Counted from the first letter of the stretch, positions 40,053-49,224 are shown. The stretch is 64,000 bases of DNA from Kribbibacterium absianum (GCF_030067705.1 NZ_JASJEX010000005.1:62001-126000); one strand, 5' to 3'. Notes: generated from the sequence alone by a model not told the origin. Numbers and translations: made by a program.

Positions 40053-41731
40053 GAGGCACAAACTCCTGTCCCTGGTTGTTCGTCGATGAAAGAGGCGGCC
40101 GGGCGGTCGGCGCGGCGGGACCCGTCGCTCTGGGACGCTGGTGCCGGAGCCGTCCGTCCCGGATCCAGGACGGTCACCGAGCCCAGGATGCTGCCCACCC
40201 CCTCGGCCGCCACGGGCGCCCCGTCCACGCCGCAAAGCCGCACGTCGTCCAGCGCCAACTCGCCCACATAGGACACGTTGAGCCCGCTTCGGCACAGCTT
40301 GGGCACCCCGCAGGCCATGGCGGGCACGGACGGCTCGGCATCGTCTGCGAAGGACACCGAGACGTGCTCGAACGTCAAGCGGTCGATGGGCTGCTCGGGC
40401 AGTCCGCTGATATGGCTCGCGCAGCACTCTGCGTTGGTGGCCGTGATGTCGCGGAACGTCACCGACGCCACGCAGGGCGTGCGGTCGTCCACGGGCAGTG
40501 CCTCGCGACGTTGGACATAGTCGCTCTGACCGTCGGGGTCGCAGAAGTAGAAGGAGTTGATCACAAAGGGCGTGAGCACGCGGTCCATGGCCAGGCGCTC
40601 GAAGGTGACGTTCTCCACCACCGAGTCCTTGCCGCGGCCGCGGCGCGTCTTGACGCGCAGGCCTCGGTCCGTGCGCTGGAACACGCACTCGCGAGCGGTC
40701 ACGCGGCGCACGCCGCCGGCGATCTCGCTGCCCACCACCACGGCGCCGTGCCCGTCGTGCATCGAGCAGTGCTCGATGAGAACGTCCTCGCATGGTGGCC
40801 GCAACTCGCGCGGCACCGTGGCCTTGCCGCTCTTGATGGCGATGCAGTCGTCGCCCACGTTGAAGTCGCAACCGGCCACGTGCACGCCGGAGCAGCTTTC
40901 GGGATCCAGACCGTCGGTGTTGGGCGAGTCCTTGGGGCCGTTGACCGTGAGGCAGAGAAGGTCGAGGTCGCGGCAAAGGCGCGGGTGCAGGTTCCAGCTC
41001 GGGCTGTTGTCGAACGAGAGTCCGGCGACGGTGACCCGGTCGCACTGGCTCAGGAACAGAAGGCGCGGACGCGCGGCGACGCGGATGCGCTTGGGCTCGA
41101 ACCACCAGTTGTCCTCGTCGGCCGTGGCACCGCCGTCCACGAGGCCGCAGCCGCAGACCACGAGGTCCGAGCAGCGCAGGCCGGTGAGCCCCGCCGCGAA
41201 CATCGGCATGTCCTCGCCCTCCCACGCGCCGAGGGCCAGGCCCGGCGCCAGATCGGGCCCCGCAGGGAGCACCGGGACACGGTCGCGGTCGTGGCACGGA
41301 CGCAGCGCGGCGCCTGCGGCCAGCTCCAGCGTCATGGCGCTCTTGAGGAAAAGGGCGGTCACCGCGTAGTCGCCGGCCGGCAACAGCACGCGACCCTGCG
41401 CGGGGCACACGGCGACGGCGGCCTGAATCGCGGGCGTGTCGTCGTGGACGCCGTCGCCCCGGGCGCCAAAGGCGTGGACGTCGAGCACCGCGGACTCCGG
41501 CTTTGTGGCGAACGCGACCGAGCAGGTCCCCGCCGGGCCGTCGACCATCACGCGGTGCTCGGAGCCAGGCTCGAGACCGTCGACATAGAACACCGTGCGG
41601 GTAACCGGATCCCGTGGGACGCCGTCCACCACCAGCCTGGCAGGGGCAGCGAGCTCGAAACGGCCTGCTCCTTCGCCGGTCGCCTGCAGCACCGCTTCGC
41701 GCGACCCCGCCCACACCACCTCGAGGCCCAT
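40049..41731 (-). CDS. GH28 family polygalacturonase-like glycosidase
   Basis: The 560-residue protein has a small N-terminal domain and a right-handed beta-helix with GH28 catalytic motifs: NTDG near residue 270, GDDCIAIKSG near 292, GHGAVVVGSE near 325 and RVKT near 360. It should hydrolyse galacturonosyl links. There is no signal peptide, so it probably acts inside the cell on imported oligogalacturonides, an exo-type role. The start ATG 41731 lies five bases after AGGAGG. Near the C-terminus, residues 524-533 (GRTAPAPAS) are encoded by one R1 unit; the tail ends with the uxaC overlap. First gene of the hexuronate operon, with an operator at the -35 box. Confidence 0.92.
   Translation of the reverse strand: MGLEVVWAGSREAVLQATGEGAGRFELAAPARLVVDGVPRDPVTRTVFYVDGLEPGSEHRVMVDGPAGTCSVAFATKPESAVLDVHAFGARGDGVHDDTPAIQAAVAVCPAQGRVLLPAGDYAVTALFLKSAMTLELAAGAALRPCHDRDRVPVLPAGPDLAPGLALGAWEGEDMPMFAAGLTGLRCSDLVVCGCGLVDGGATADEDNWWFEPKRIRVAARPRLLFLSQCDRVTVAGLSFDNSPSWNLHPRLCRDLDLLCLTVNGPKDSPNTDGLDPESCSGVHVAGCDFNVGDDCIAIKSGKATVPRELRPPCEDVLIEHCSMHDGHGAVVVGSEIAGGVRRVTARECVFQRTDRGLRVKTRRGRGKDSVVENVTFERLAMDRVLTPFVINSFYFCDPDGQSDYVQRREALPVDDRTPCVASVTFRDITATNAECCASHISGLPEQPIDRLTFEHVSVSFADDAEPSVPAMACGVPKLCRSGLNVSYVGELALDDVRLCGVDGAPVAAEGVGSILGSVTVLDPGRTAPAPASQSDGSRRADRPAASFIDEQPGTGVCAS
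40132..40160 (+). repeat. R1 repeat inside the GH28 coding sequence
   Basis: One complete unit (core GTGCCGGAGCC) lies in frame in the last 10 percent of the GH28 gene, 80 bp before its stop, in an operon with four-base overlaps. It replaces what would otherwise be intergenic placement. Confidence 0.92.
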
Positions 41732-41772
41732 GCAGCCCTCCTGACGTCTTCGCTCGTCCTCGAACGATGCCC

Positions 41773-41810
41773 ATTCCAGACCCCGTGAGCCGTTTTGTCA
41801 ATCGGTTTAC
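41773..41810 (-). promoter_or_regulatory. Promoter and LacI-type operator of the GH28-uxaCBA operon
   Basis: GTCAATCGGTTTAC (41797-41810) read on the minus strand ends in TTGAC, which forms the -35 box TTGACA. A -10 like TGGAAT (41773-41778) lies 17 bp downstream. A repressor bound here would block the promoter. Confidence 0.75.
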
Positions 41811-42108
41811 CTCCTGACGCACGGAGGGTCCGGCAAGCGCGCCGACTCGCTCCAAACGTATGGGCTGAAAGCGTGGGACCGGTTCCGCAGCATGGGCCGG
41901 GCGTGCAGAGGCTCAACGGGCATAATCACTGCCGAGGTGTTCGACCTGCACATACATCCTCAAGCTGGGCGAACCAGTGCCACACGACCGCAGGGTTTCT
42001 GTATAACCTGAAAACCCACGACCTTCGATGTCCGCAGCATTCGCAAGCAGGAGCCATTCTGCAAACGGTCGGTGGTACCGGTTTCAGCGGTTCGCCCCTG
42101 CCGATAAG

Positions 42109-42122
42109 GTAAACCGGATCTC
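42109..42122 (+). promoter_or_regulatory. Half-conserved operator upstream of the first LacI gene
   Basis: GTAAACCGGATCTC shares eight bases with the operator on one side only. It lies 109 bp before the LacI start. The remaining parts of the 500-bp gap 41811-42216 carry a few further ACCGGTT fragments (41881, 42077) but no gene. Confidence 0.4.
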
Positions 42123-42230
42123 CTCCGTGACGGAATCAGCGGCTATTCATATAGTCAGCAACTAGATGGCGACCACGGACGGCACGGCCGCGCTACAGTG
42201 GAGAACACGACCCCCTGGAAGAGGATGCCC

Positions 42231-43307
42231 ATGGCCACCACCGGTAACTCCCGCAGACGACCCACCATCAGCGACATCGCCAAGGCCGCGCACGTCTCCA
42301 AGACCACGGTGTCGCGCTTCATCAACGGCCGCACGGACGAGCTGTCTCCGGACCTGGCCGCCCGCGTCGAGGCGACCATCCGAGAGCTGGACTACCACCC
42401 GAGCGCCGTGGCCCGCAGTCTCAGGTCGCACCGGTCGTACACGGTGGGCGTGCTCGTGGCGAACATCGCGACGCCCTTCGGCACGTCGATTGTGAGCGGC
42501 GTCTCGGAGCGCCTGCGCGAGGCCGGCTACACCGCCATCGTGGTGGCGGCCGACGACTCGGCGCAGCGCCAGGGCGAGCTGGCGGACACGCTGCTCCGGC
42601 ACCAGGTGGACGGACTCATCGTCAACTCCGCCACCGACAAGGACCATGACCTCGTCCGGCTCGGCGACCGGGGCGTGCCGGTCGTGCTCGTCGACCGCGC
42701 GGTCGAGGGCGCGGACTTCGACATCGCCCTCTCCACCTACGACGCCTCGATGCGCGCCCTCGTGGAGCACTTGGCCGAGCAGGGCTTCGCGCGGGCCGCC
42801 CTCTTCACCGAGCCATTCGTGGAAGTGGGGCCGCGTCGCGACCGGCACGAGGCCTTCTGCGCGGTCGACTGCGGGGCCTTTGGCTCGCCCGACCCCGAGG
42901 CGGACGTGTTCGTGGTGAACCCCTGGGAGCACGAGACCGTGGACGCGGCGCTCGACGAGCTGCTCGCCACCACGGACGGCCCGCCGGCCATCGTGGCGAC
43001 CAACACGCTCACGCTCATCGGCGCGTTCAATGCGATCCAGCGGCGGGGCCTCTCCATGCCGCAGGACGTGGGACTGTGCGGCCCCGACGACTGGGGCTGG
43101 GCGCACCGCATGGGTTGGGACTGGCCCGAGAGCCTGGGCCCGGGAGTGACGACGATGGTCACGCGCCCTTACAGCATGGGTTTCGCGGCGGCCGACCTGA
43201 TGGTGACACGGTTGGCACAGCCAGAGCGGGCGCACGAGACGCGCGACATTCCCACGGACGTCGTGTTCCGCGCCTCGACGCTGCTCGGCAGGGCGCAGGC
43301 CTCCTAG
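42231..43307 (+). CDS. LacI-family regulator, first of two in the pectin locus
   Basis: The 358-residue protein has the LacI DNA-binding helix (PTISDIAKAAHVSKTTVSRFINGRTDELSPDLAARVEATIREL) with a hinge helix SAVARSLRSHRS, and a periplasmic-binding-protein-like effector domain (TVGVLVANIATPFGTSIVSG). KdgR-type regulators with this layout respond to KDG or KDPG. ATG 42231 is preferred because GAAGAGG lies six bases upstream; ATG 42225 and GTG 42198 are alternatives. It is divergent from the GH28 operon and converges on KDPG aldolase. It is a candidate for recognising the shared GTCAACCGGTTTAC sites. Confidence 0.93.
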   Translation: MATTGNSRRRPTISDIAKAAHVSKTTVSRFINGRTDELSPDLAARVEATIRELDYHPSAVARSLRSHRSYTVGVLVANIATPFGTSIVSGVSERLREAGYTAIVVAADDSAQRQGELADTLLRHQVDGLIVNSATDKDHDLVRLGDRGVPVVLVDRAVEGADFDIALSTYDASMRALVEHLAEQGFARAALFTEPFVEVGPRRDRHEAFCAVDCGAFGSPDPEADVFVVNPWEHETVDAALDELLATTDGPPAIVATNTLTLIGAFNAIQRRGLSMPQDVGLCGPDDWGWAHRMGWDWPESLGPGVTTMVTRPYSMGFAAADLMVTRLAQPERAHETRDIPTDVVFRASTLLGRAQAS

Positions 43308-43322
43308 CCATCGACCCGCACC

Positions 43323-43351
43323 GGGACACTGGTGCCCGGCACATGTGTCCC
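43323..43351 (-). repeat. R1 repeat, single copy, between converging genes
   Basis: One unit (core GTGCCCGGCAC) ends two bases from the KDPG aldolase stop. It is the last R1 before an 11-kb stretch without any. Confidence 0.9.
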
Positions 43352-43353
43352 TG

Positions 43354-43977
43354 TCACAGCCCGGCGGCCTTCGCCTCCCGGCAGAGTTGCGACACGCGCG
43401 CCCAGTCGCCCTCGGCAAGCGCGTCGGCCGGCGTGAGCCATGTGCCGCCCACACAGAGCACGTTGGGTTGCGACAGGTACTCGGCCTCGTTGCTTGGGCG
43501 CACGCCCCCGGTGCACATGAAGCGCACATCCGAGAAGGGGCCGGACAACGCCTTGAGGAACGTCGGCCCACCTAGCACGGACGCCGGGAACAGCTTGAGC
43601 ACCGTGAGCCCTTGCGCCTTCGCCGCCATCACCTCGGACGGCGTGTCGACACCCGGGATCACCGGCACGTCGTGGTACTGGCACCAGGCCACGGTGCCCG
43701 GGTCGTAGCCGGGCGCCACGACGAAGCGCGCGCCAGCCTCCACGGCCCGGCGTGCCATGTCCGGGTTCAGCACGGTGCCCGCGCCCACGAGAAAGTCCGG
43801 GAGCGCCTCCGCGATGCGCGCGATGGCCTCGACTGCCGCGTCCGTGCGGAACGTCACCTCCGCCGCCGGAAGCCCGCCGGCCGCCAGTGCCTCGGCCACG
43901 GCCACGGCCTGGCCCGGGTCCTCGATCGTCACAACGGGCACCACCCGCAGCGATGCCAGCTCTTCGATCACATCCAT
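43354..43977 (-). CDS. kdgA: KDPG (2-keto-3-deoxy-6-phosphogluconate) aldolase
   Basis: The 207-residue TIM-barrel enzyme splits KDPG into pyruvate and glyceraldehyde 3-phosphate. It shows the class I pattern: the catalytic glutamate in AAEVTFRT, GAGTVLNPDMARRAVEAGARFVVAPGYD and the Schiff-base lysine in TVLKLFPASVLGG, then CTGGVRPSN. Full length. It follows the kinase kdgK by 45 bp in the same operon. The ribosome binding site (GAGAGGG) is ten bases from the start, weaker than in neighbours. This is the last step of the uronate pathway in the locus. Confidence 0.95.
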   Translation of the reverse strand: MDVIEELASLRVVPVVTIEDPGQAVAVAEALAAGGLPAAEVTFRTDAAVEAIARIAEALPDFLVGAGTVLNPDMARRAVEAGARFVVAPGYDPGTVAWCQYHDVPVIPGVDTPSEVMAAKAQGLTVLKLFPASVLGGPTFLKALSGPFSDVRFMCTGGVRPSNEAEYLSQPNVLCVGGTWLTPADALAEGDWARVSQLCREAKAAGL

Positions 43978-44022
43978 AGTTCCGTTGCCCTCTCTCTTCT
44001 CGGCAGGTCGGGACCCGACCCG

Positions 44023-45036
44023 CTAGGCGGCCGTCTCCTCATGAGTCCCTGCGTCCAGCGACGCCCGCGGAGCTGCCCCCATGAACGCGGCCAGCTCCTC
44101 TCGGGTGGGCAGCCCGTCGTTGTCGCCACGTCGCGTCACCTGCAGCGCGCCGATGGCACATCCGCGCGCCGCAGCGTCGGCCGAGCCCAGCCCTTCTGCC
44201 AGCGCGGACACCGCGCCGGCGGCGAACCCGTCGCCCGCGCCCACCGTGTCCACCACGCGGGGCACCTCATAGCCCGGCACGTAGCCCTCGGACCCGTCCC
44301 GCGACACCCAATAGGCCCCTGCGGGTCCCAGCTTGATAATCGCGAGGGACGCGCCGAGCCCCAGCCAGCGACGTCCGGCCTCCTCGGGATCGGCCGTACC
44401 GAGTAGCACCTCGCACTCGCCAATGCCCGGCAGCACGACGTCCGCGAGACCGCCCAACGTCTGCAGCGTGTCCTGCATGAGGCTCGAGCTGTTCCAGAGC
44501 GACGGCCGCACGTTGGGGTCGAACGTGACGCGCGCGCCCGCCGCGCGCCCCCTGATGGCCAATTCGTAGGCGGCCTCACGGCAGCTGGCAGAGAGCGCAG
44601 GCAGAATGCCCGTCAGATGGATCGTGTGGTAGTCGCCCAGGTCGAGCGCGTCCACGTCCGTCGGCGAGAGCGCCGACGCGGCGGATCCGGTGCGGTAGTA
44701 GTAGATGTCCGGGTCGCCATGCTTCGCCAGACCCTTGAGCATGGAACCCGTGGGGCGCGTCGCATCGCGCGCCACGCGCGCCGTCGAGACGCCCTTCTCC
44801 CCCATCGCCGCCAGCACCGCGTCGCCAAAGGGGTCCGTGCCGAGGCGTGTGAGGTACTCGGCCTCGTGACCCAGGCGCGTGAGGCCCACCGCCACGTTGA
44901 GCTCGGCGCCGGCGAGCCCCTGGCTCCACGCGCCCACCGAGGCGAGCGGCCCCTCCTGCTGGGCCATCAGAAGCGCCAGGGGCTCCCCGGCCAAGAGGAA
45001 GCGCTGGGATCGAACGGACGCAGCTGCCTGGTCCAT
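44023..45036 (-). CDS. kdgK: 2-keto-3-deoxygluconate kinase (PfkB family)
   Basis: The 337-residue kinase phosphorylates KDG to KDPG. It has the PfkB motifs: GGPLASVGAWSQGLAGAELNVAVGLTRLG near the start and the anion-hole and base motif VVDTVGAGDGFAAGAVSAL near the end. YYYRTGSAASAL and FDPNVRPSLW fit the KdgK subgroup. The start ATG 45036 follows AAAGGA. It is cotranscribed with kdgA, with a LacI-type operator 70 bp upstream. Confidence 0.93.
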   Translation of the reverse strand: MDQAAASVRSQRFLLAGEPLALLMAQQEGPLASVGAWSQGLAGAELNVAVGLTRLGHEAEYLTRLGTDPFGDAVLAAMGEKGVSTARVARDATRPTGSMLKGLAKHGDPDIYYYRTGSAASALSPTDVDALDLGDYHTIHLTGILPALSASCREAAYELAIRGRAAGARVTFDPNVRPSLWNSSSLMQDTLQTLGGLADVVLPGIGECEVLLGTADPEEAGRRWLGLGASLAIIKLGPAGAYWVSRDGSEGYVPGYEVPRVVDTVGAGDGFAAGAVSALAEGLGSADAAARGCAIGALQVTRRGDNDGLPTREELAAFMGAAPRASLDAGTHEETAA

Positions 45037-45080
45037 GGTGGCCGTCCTTTCTCGACGAATCGGAGTGCCTTCTGGTACCT

Positions 45081-45118
45081 ATGGAACTCCCGTCGATTCT
45101 GTTAGTCAACCGGTTTGC
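45081..45118 (-). promoter_or_regulatory. Promoter and operator of kdgK-kdgA
   Basis: GTCAACCGGTTTGC (45105-45118) provides the -35 box TTGACT on the minus strand. A weak -10 (TTCCAT, 45081-45086) lies 17 bp downstream. Confidence 0.7.
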
Positions 45119-45209
45119 CTACCGATTCACGCCGGAATCGGTACCAAGTTCCGCAGAACAGAAGGGCACGGGCGCCCCATCCAAGGCAGGCGTCCGTGCC
45201 CTGTGCGTC

Positions 45210-46067
45210 TTACCGGCTTTGCAAGTAGGAAAGGCAGCCCCGCACGGTGTCCGGCGTCGAGGCCTCGGCCACGCACTGAATCCAGGGCTTCTGGTCGCGC
45301 GCCCAGGCAACGACGGTCCCATAGTCGTAGCAGCCGGTCACACCGGGGCCCGTGCAGACCAGCGCCCCCGGCCGCCGCTGTTCCGGGACGACGAAGTCCT
45401 TGGCATGCAGTACCAGCACGTTCTCGCCGCAGAGGCGCTCCATACGCTCCGCCATCGACTGTTGGTACTCCACGTCGCACGCCAGCGAGGGGTCCAGCTG
45501 TGCCACCGGGTCCCAGATCACGCCCAGGACCGGCGACGACACCTCCTCCAGCACCCGCGCGCACCGTTCCGGCGTGTGCACCGTCTCGCCCCAGCCGGGC
45601 TCGATGGCAAAGGTCACGCCGACCTGCTCAGCGATCCTGCACGCCAGCGATAGGCCGGCCGAGAACCGCTCGAGCGCAGCCTCGCCATGGCGCTCATCGG
45701 TCAACCGGTTCTCCACGTTGGGTCGTCCGGTCTCCGTGCCCACCACGCAACCTCCGAGCCACGCGGCGAACCGCAGGCACGCGGCATACTCGGCCAGCTC
45801 CTCGGCCAAGGCGGCGTCGTCCGGCACGGCCAGGTTCCGGTAGCAGCCGAACACGGCCACCCTCACGCCGGCCTCGTCGCACGTCTCGCGCAGATGGGCC
45901 GCCAGCCCAGGCGTCAGGCATTCGCGCCCGCATCCGCAGGCGGCGTACACGGCTTTGGACGCCAGGTGGATGCAGGAGAACCCCAGCTTCCCCGCCAGCC
46001 GGATGCGCTCCTCGAGCGTCCCTTCCGGCAGGTCGTGCAGCCGCACGCCCCAGCTCAGCTCCCCCAT
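45210..46067 (-). CDS. Sugar phosphate isomerase/epimerase (AP endonuclease 2 fold)
   Basis: The 285-residue TIM-barrel protein has a metal site in VTFAIEPGWGETVHT (glutamate), LGVIWDPVAQLDP (aspartate), VLVLHAKDFVV (histidine) and VAEAS (late glutamate). These are the usual residues of xylose-isomerase-like sugar epimerases. The substrate is unknown; within this operon a uronate or rhamnose-derived ketose is plausible. The start ATG 46067 lies three bases after the GH105 stop. It is the third gene behind a GPH transporter and a GH105 enzyme. Confidence 0.85.
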   Translation of the reverse strand: MGELSWGVRLHDLPEGTLEERIRLAGKLGFSCIHLASKAVYAACGCGRECLTPGLAAHLRETCDEAGVRVAVFGCYRNLAVPDDAALAEELAEYAACLRFAAWLGGCVVGTETGRPNVENRLTDERHGEAALERFSAGLSLACRIAEQVGVTFAIEPGWGETVHTPERCARVLEEVSSPVLGVIWDPVAQLDPSLACDVEYQQSMAERMERLCGENVLVLHAKDFVVPEQRRPGALVCTGPGVTGCYDYGTVVAWARDQKPWIQCVAEASTPDTVRGCLSYLQSR

Positions 46068-46070
46068 GGC

Positions 46071-47318
46071 TCACACCGCTTTGCTCGACCGCGCCACCGG
46101 CGTCCCGTGGGGCTCATAGCCGCCAAAGGGGTCCAGCAGCGAGCAGGACGCGGCCGGCGACGTCGGGTCGCACAGACCCGCCAGCTGGTCGTGCCGCATG
46201 GTCTCGATGTACGCCAACACGAGGGGCGCCACGCCCTTGGCGTCGTTCTTCACCACGGGCTCGCGCATGTAGTACTCGAACGTGCCCTCGCGGTGCCCGG
46301 TGTTGCCCAGACCGGCCACGAGGCAGATGCTGCTCAGCTCCAGCTCGCCGTCGGTCTCGGTCAGACAGGTGCGGCAGATGCCGTCGAACGTCTCGCGCCC
46401 CAGGTCGAACATCCCCTCGTCGAGGATCCCCAGCCGCGCGCCCTTCATCATCGCGTTGGCAAAGATCGCCGACCCCGAGGTCTCCAGGTAGTTGGGCTCG
46501 ATGTTCGGCAGGTTGATCACCTGGTGCCACATGCCCGTCGCGGGGTCGCGGTAGGGCAGCATCGCGTCCACCAGCTCGGCGAGCATCTGGCGCAGCGTGT
46601 CCTTCTCGGTGGACATGCTCGGCGGCATGAGCTCCCAGGTGTCCACGAGCGCCATCGCGAACCAACCCTCGGCGCGCAGCCAGAAGCTCGACGAGAGCCC
46701 CGTCACGGGGTCGCACCAGAACTGCTTGCGCGAGGAGTCGTAGGCGTGGTGGTAGAGGCCGTTGCGCGCGTCGCGCATGAGGTCGCGCACGACACAGAAC
46801 TGGTGAAAGGAGTCCGAACAGGCGCGCCGCTCGTTGAAGGCCAGCTCGTACTGCATGTAGAACGGCTGCGCCATGTACATGCCGTCGAGCCAGATCTGGT
46901 TGGGATAGATGGCCTTGTGCCAGAACACGCCCTCCTTGGTGCGCGGCTGGCCCAGCAGCTGCCCGTAGATGCGGTCCATGGCCAGGCGGTACTTCTCCTT
47001 GCCCGTGAGGCCGTGGAGCAGAAAGAGCGTCTTGCCGGCATTGACGTTGTCGAGGTTGTACTCCTCGGGGTCGTAGCCGTCGATGGCCCCGTCGTCGCCC
47101 ACGAAATGGTCGATGAACGCGTCGGCGTAGTCGCGGTAGTCCTGCCGGCCGGTGATGTCCGAGAGCTCGAGCAGCGCCTTGATCATGCAGCCGTCGATGT
47201 AGTTCCAAGTGTTCTGACCGCCCGCGCGGGCCTTCTCGATGTTCCAGGCCGGCGCCTCGGGCGTCGAGCGGTCCAACAGTTGCTCGATGTAGATGTCGAG
47301 AATCGCGTTGCACCCCAT
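46071..47318 (-). CDS. GH105 unsaturated rhamnogalacturonyl hydrolase-like enzyme
   Basis: The 415-residue alpha/alpha-barrel protein resembles YteR/YesR. Visible parts are ILDIYIEQLL, NTWNYIDGCMIKALLEL, GVFWHKAIYPNQIWLDGMYMAQPFYMQYELAFN (with the catalytic aspartate typically in this block), FWLRAEGWFAMALVDTWEL and MWHQVINLPN. Such enzymes cleave unsaturated uronic acid from pectin oligosaccharides by hydrating the double bond. No signal peptide is present, so it acts on imported oligomers. The start ATG 47318 follows GGGAGGA; the upstream frame extension overlaps the transporter end. It would supply 4-deoxy-L-threo-5-hexosulose uronate to the DhuI/DhuD-like steps. Confidence 0.9.
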   Translation of the reverse strand: MGCNAILDIYIEQLLDRSTPEAPAWNIEKARAGGQNTWNYIDGCMIKALLELSDITGRQDYRDYADAFIDHFVGDDGAIDGYDPEEYNLDNVNAGKTLFLLHGLTGKEKYRLAMDRIYGQLLGQPRTKEGVFWHKAIYPNQIWLDGMYMAQPFYMQYELAFNERRACSDSFHQFCVVRDLMRDARNGLYHHAYDSSRKQFWCDPVTGLSSSFWLRAEGWFAMALVDTWELMPPSMSTEKDTLRQMLAELVDAMLPYRDPATGMWHQVINLPNIEPNYLETSGSAIFANAMMKGARLGILDEGMFDLGRETFDGICRTCLTETDGELELSSICLVAGLGNTGHREGTFEYYMREPVVKNDAKGVAPLVLAYIETMRHDQLAGLCDPTSPAASCSLLDPFGGYEPHGTPVARSSKAV

Positions 47319-47349
47319 GGGTGTCCTCCCTCGCACGGGTCTTCCGAAA

Positions 47350-47379
47350 GGCCCGCCGGGAGCATCGTCCCGACGGGCC
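47350..47379 (-). other. Intercistronic hairpin between transporter and GH105 genes
   Basis: GGCCCGCCGGGA and TCCCGACGGGCC form a 12-base stem with one mismatch. On the minus strand three T follow. It may partly terminate or stabilise the transporter mRNA. Confidence 0.6.
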
Positions 47380-47391
47380 GCATGCGCCGCC

Positions 47392-49065
47392 TTACACGGC
47401 CTTCTTGGTGCTCGGCTCCAGCTGGTCCATCGCGTCGCCCTGGAACTGCTCGTCCAAGAACTGTCCCGGCTCGCCCTTCGCCGCACCGAAGCTCATGGCC
47501 ATGCGGGCGGGCATCTCCTCACGGATGCGCTTGAGCTCCTCGGGCGTGTGGTAGCCGACGGTGTTGTGACCGAAGCACAGCTCGTACTGGACGCCGGACA
47601 GCTGCTCGCAGACGCGCTTGACCTCCGGGTCCACGTCCTCCATGCGGCCGCCCTCCTGCAGCACGCGCTTGGCCTCCCGCTGGACGATCTTGTCGGTGTC
47701 GCGGTCGAGCTTCATGAGCTTGGCGGAGACCATGCCGAGCAGGGACAGGCCGCAGACGCCCACGATCAGCACGCCGAGGATGGCCGTGGACACGGTGGCC
47801 GGCTGGGTCACGTCGCCGGAGGTGCCGCTCACGTAGCCGGCGACGGAGAGCACCATGCCGAGAATGGCGACCACGGCGGAGTTGATGAGCTTGCCGCAGA
47901 AGTGCATGGCGGCCGAGAAGTTGCCCTCGCGACGGCGCCCCGTGACCACCTCGTCCACGTCGGCTACGAACAGGTAGGCCTGCCAGGGGATGTAGTACAC
48001 GGCGCCGGTGCCCAGGCCGAAGACCACGACGATGGACGTGATGGCGATGAAGCCGGCCGTGGTGGAGGCGTCCACACCGCCCACGACGGCGAGCACGTAG
48101 GCCAGGGTGGCGACGATGACGACGCCCTCGGCGACCATGTACGGCTTGCGGAACCCCTTCTTGGCCACGACGCCCATCACGGCGAGCGTGGACACGAGCT
48201 GCAGGATCGAGCTCATGGAGGACCACGCGGAGGCGTTGGCCTTGGGGAGCATCAGGCAATAGAGGACGAAGTAGGAGAACGTCGAGGTGAAGAGCCACTC
48301 GGCGCCAAAGCCGAAGAGGTACATGCCGAGCAGGTGGCGGAACGTCTTGATGCGGAGGGTGGAGCCGAGGTCCACGAACATCTTCTTGACGCCCTCGATC
48401 GGCGACTCGACCCGCTCCATCGTGGACTCGTCCACCGGGCGCTCCCAGGTGGTGAGGTAGACAAAGAGCATGGCGGCGGCCATCAGGACGCCGAAGGCGC
48501 AGCCCATGATGAAGAACGCCTGGGGGTTGTCGTTACCAAAGACGAGGAAGAACACGCCCGGCAGGGCGGCGGTCAAAAAGCCGGCGACCTTGCCGATGGA
48601 GGCGCGAAGGCCCGCCAGGTACGTGCGCTCGTCGTAGTCCTCGGTCATCTCGGCCGGGAGCGCGTCGTAGGGGATCATCACCATCGTGTACATCGCGTTG
48701 TAGAGGATGTAGACGAGGAAGTAGTACGCGAAGCCATTGGGCACGACGACCCACATCATCGGGTTGAGCAGACCGAGCACCGGAATGGCCAGCAGGATGA
48801 AGAAGCGACGGCGCCCGAACGTGCGGCCGAGCCAGGTGTTGTTGAACGCGTCGGTGATGAAGCCGCAGAACGGGTTCAAGAAGGTGTCCACCAAGAGCGC
48901 CGACGAGTAGATGAGCGTCGCCTCGGGCATCGAGAGGCCGGCGTACTGGGTGTAGAAGATCACGAGCCAGGCGTTGGAGATGGCGAGCGCCCCCGAGCCC
49001 ACGAGGTTGCCAGAGCCGTAACCCAGCCGCGTGAGCCAGGTCACCTTCTTGTCTTTCCGTGACAT
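47392..49065 (-). CDS. GPH-family sugar:cation symporter (hexuronide or oligogalacturonide type)
   Basis: The 557-residue protein has 12 predicted membrane helices. It begins like GPH members (LGYGSGNLVGSGALAISNAWLVIFYTQYAGLS) and has DAFNNTWLGRTFGRRRFFIL in the loop after helix 2. The C-terminal 100 residues are soluble and longer than usual (KLMKLDRDTDKIVQREAKRVLQEGG). This family imports glycosides, pentosides and hexuronides with a proton or sodium ion. Its position before GH105 points to unsaturated pectin oligomers as substrate, which is inferred. The start ATG 49065 follows AGAAAGGA. A 110-base leader separates it from the operator-promoter. Confidence 0.9.
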   Translation of the reverse strand: MSRKDKKVTWLTRLGYGSGNLVGSGALAISNAWLVIFYTQYAGLSMPEATLIYSSALLVDTFLNPFCGFITDAFNNTWLGRTFGRRRFFILLAIPVLGLLNPMMWVVVPNGFAYYFLVYILYNAMYTMVMIPYDALPAEMTEDYDERTYLAGLRASIGKVAGFLTAALPGVFFLVFGNDNPQAFFIMGCAFGVLMAAAMLFVYLTTWERPVDESTMERVESPIEGVKKMFVDLGSTLRIKTFRHLLGMYLFGFGAEWLFTSTFSYFVLYCLMLPKANASAWSSMSSILQLVSTLAVMGVVAKKGFRKPYMVAEGVVIVATLAYVLAVVGGVDASTTAGFIAITSIVVVFGLGTGAVYYIPWQAYLFVADVDEVVTGRRREGNFSAAMHFCGKLINSAVVAILGMVLSVAGYVSGTSGDVTQPATVSTAILGVLIVGVCGLSLLGMVSAKLMKLDRDTDKIVQREAKRVLQEGGRMEDVDPEVKRVCEQLSGVQYELCFGHNTVGYHTPEELKRIREEMPARMAMSFGAAKGEPGQFLDEQFQGDAMDQLEPSTKKAV

Positions 49066-49186
49066 GGGATTCCTTTCTCCCAGGCCGCTCGGCGGCCGGT
49101 CTTACCCTACGGGAAATGTGGGGAGCCTGCGAAGAGGGCGTGCGCGACCCCCGGGAGCGCCCGCGTCCGTTCCTCCGGCAACTCGT

Positions 49187-49224
49187 ATGACAGTCCTTTT
49201 CTCCCGAGAAGACAACCGGTTTAC
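49187..49224 (-). promoter_or_regulatory. Promoter and operator of the transporter-GH105-isomerase operon
   Basis: GACAACCGGTTTAC (49211-49224) supplies the minus-strand -35 TTGTCT. TGTCAT (49187-49192) is a -10 candidate at 17 bp spacing. Confidence 0.72.

Noticed and set aside
40053-41855. An apparent 1074-residue fusion ending in uronate isomerase
   Set aside because: The upstream part is the GH28 gene in a shifted frame; GH28 has its own motifs, start and stop, with a four-base overlap.
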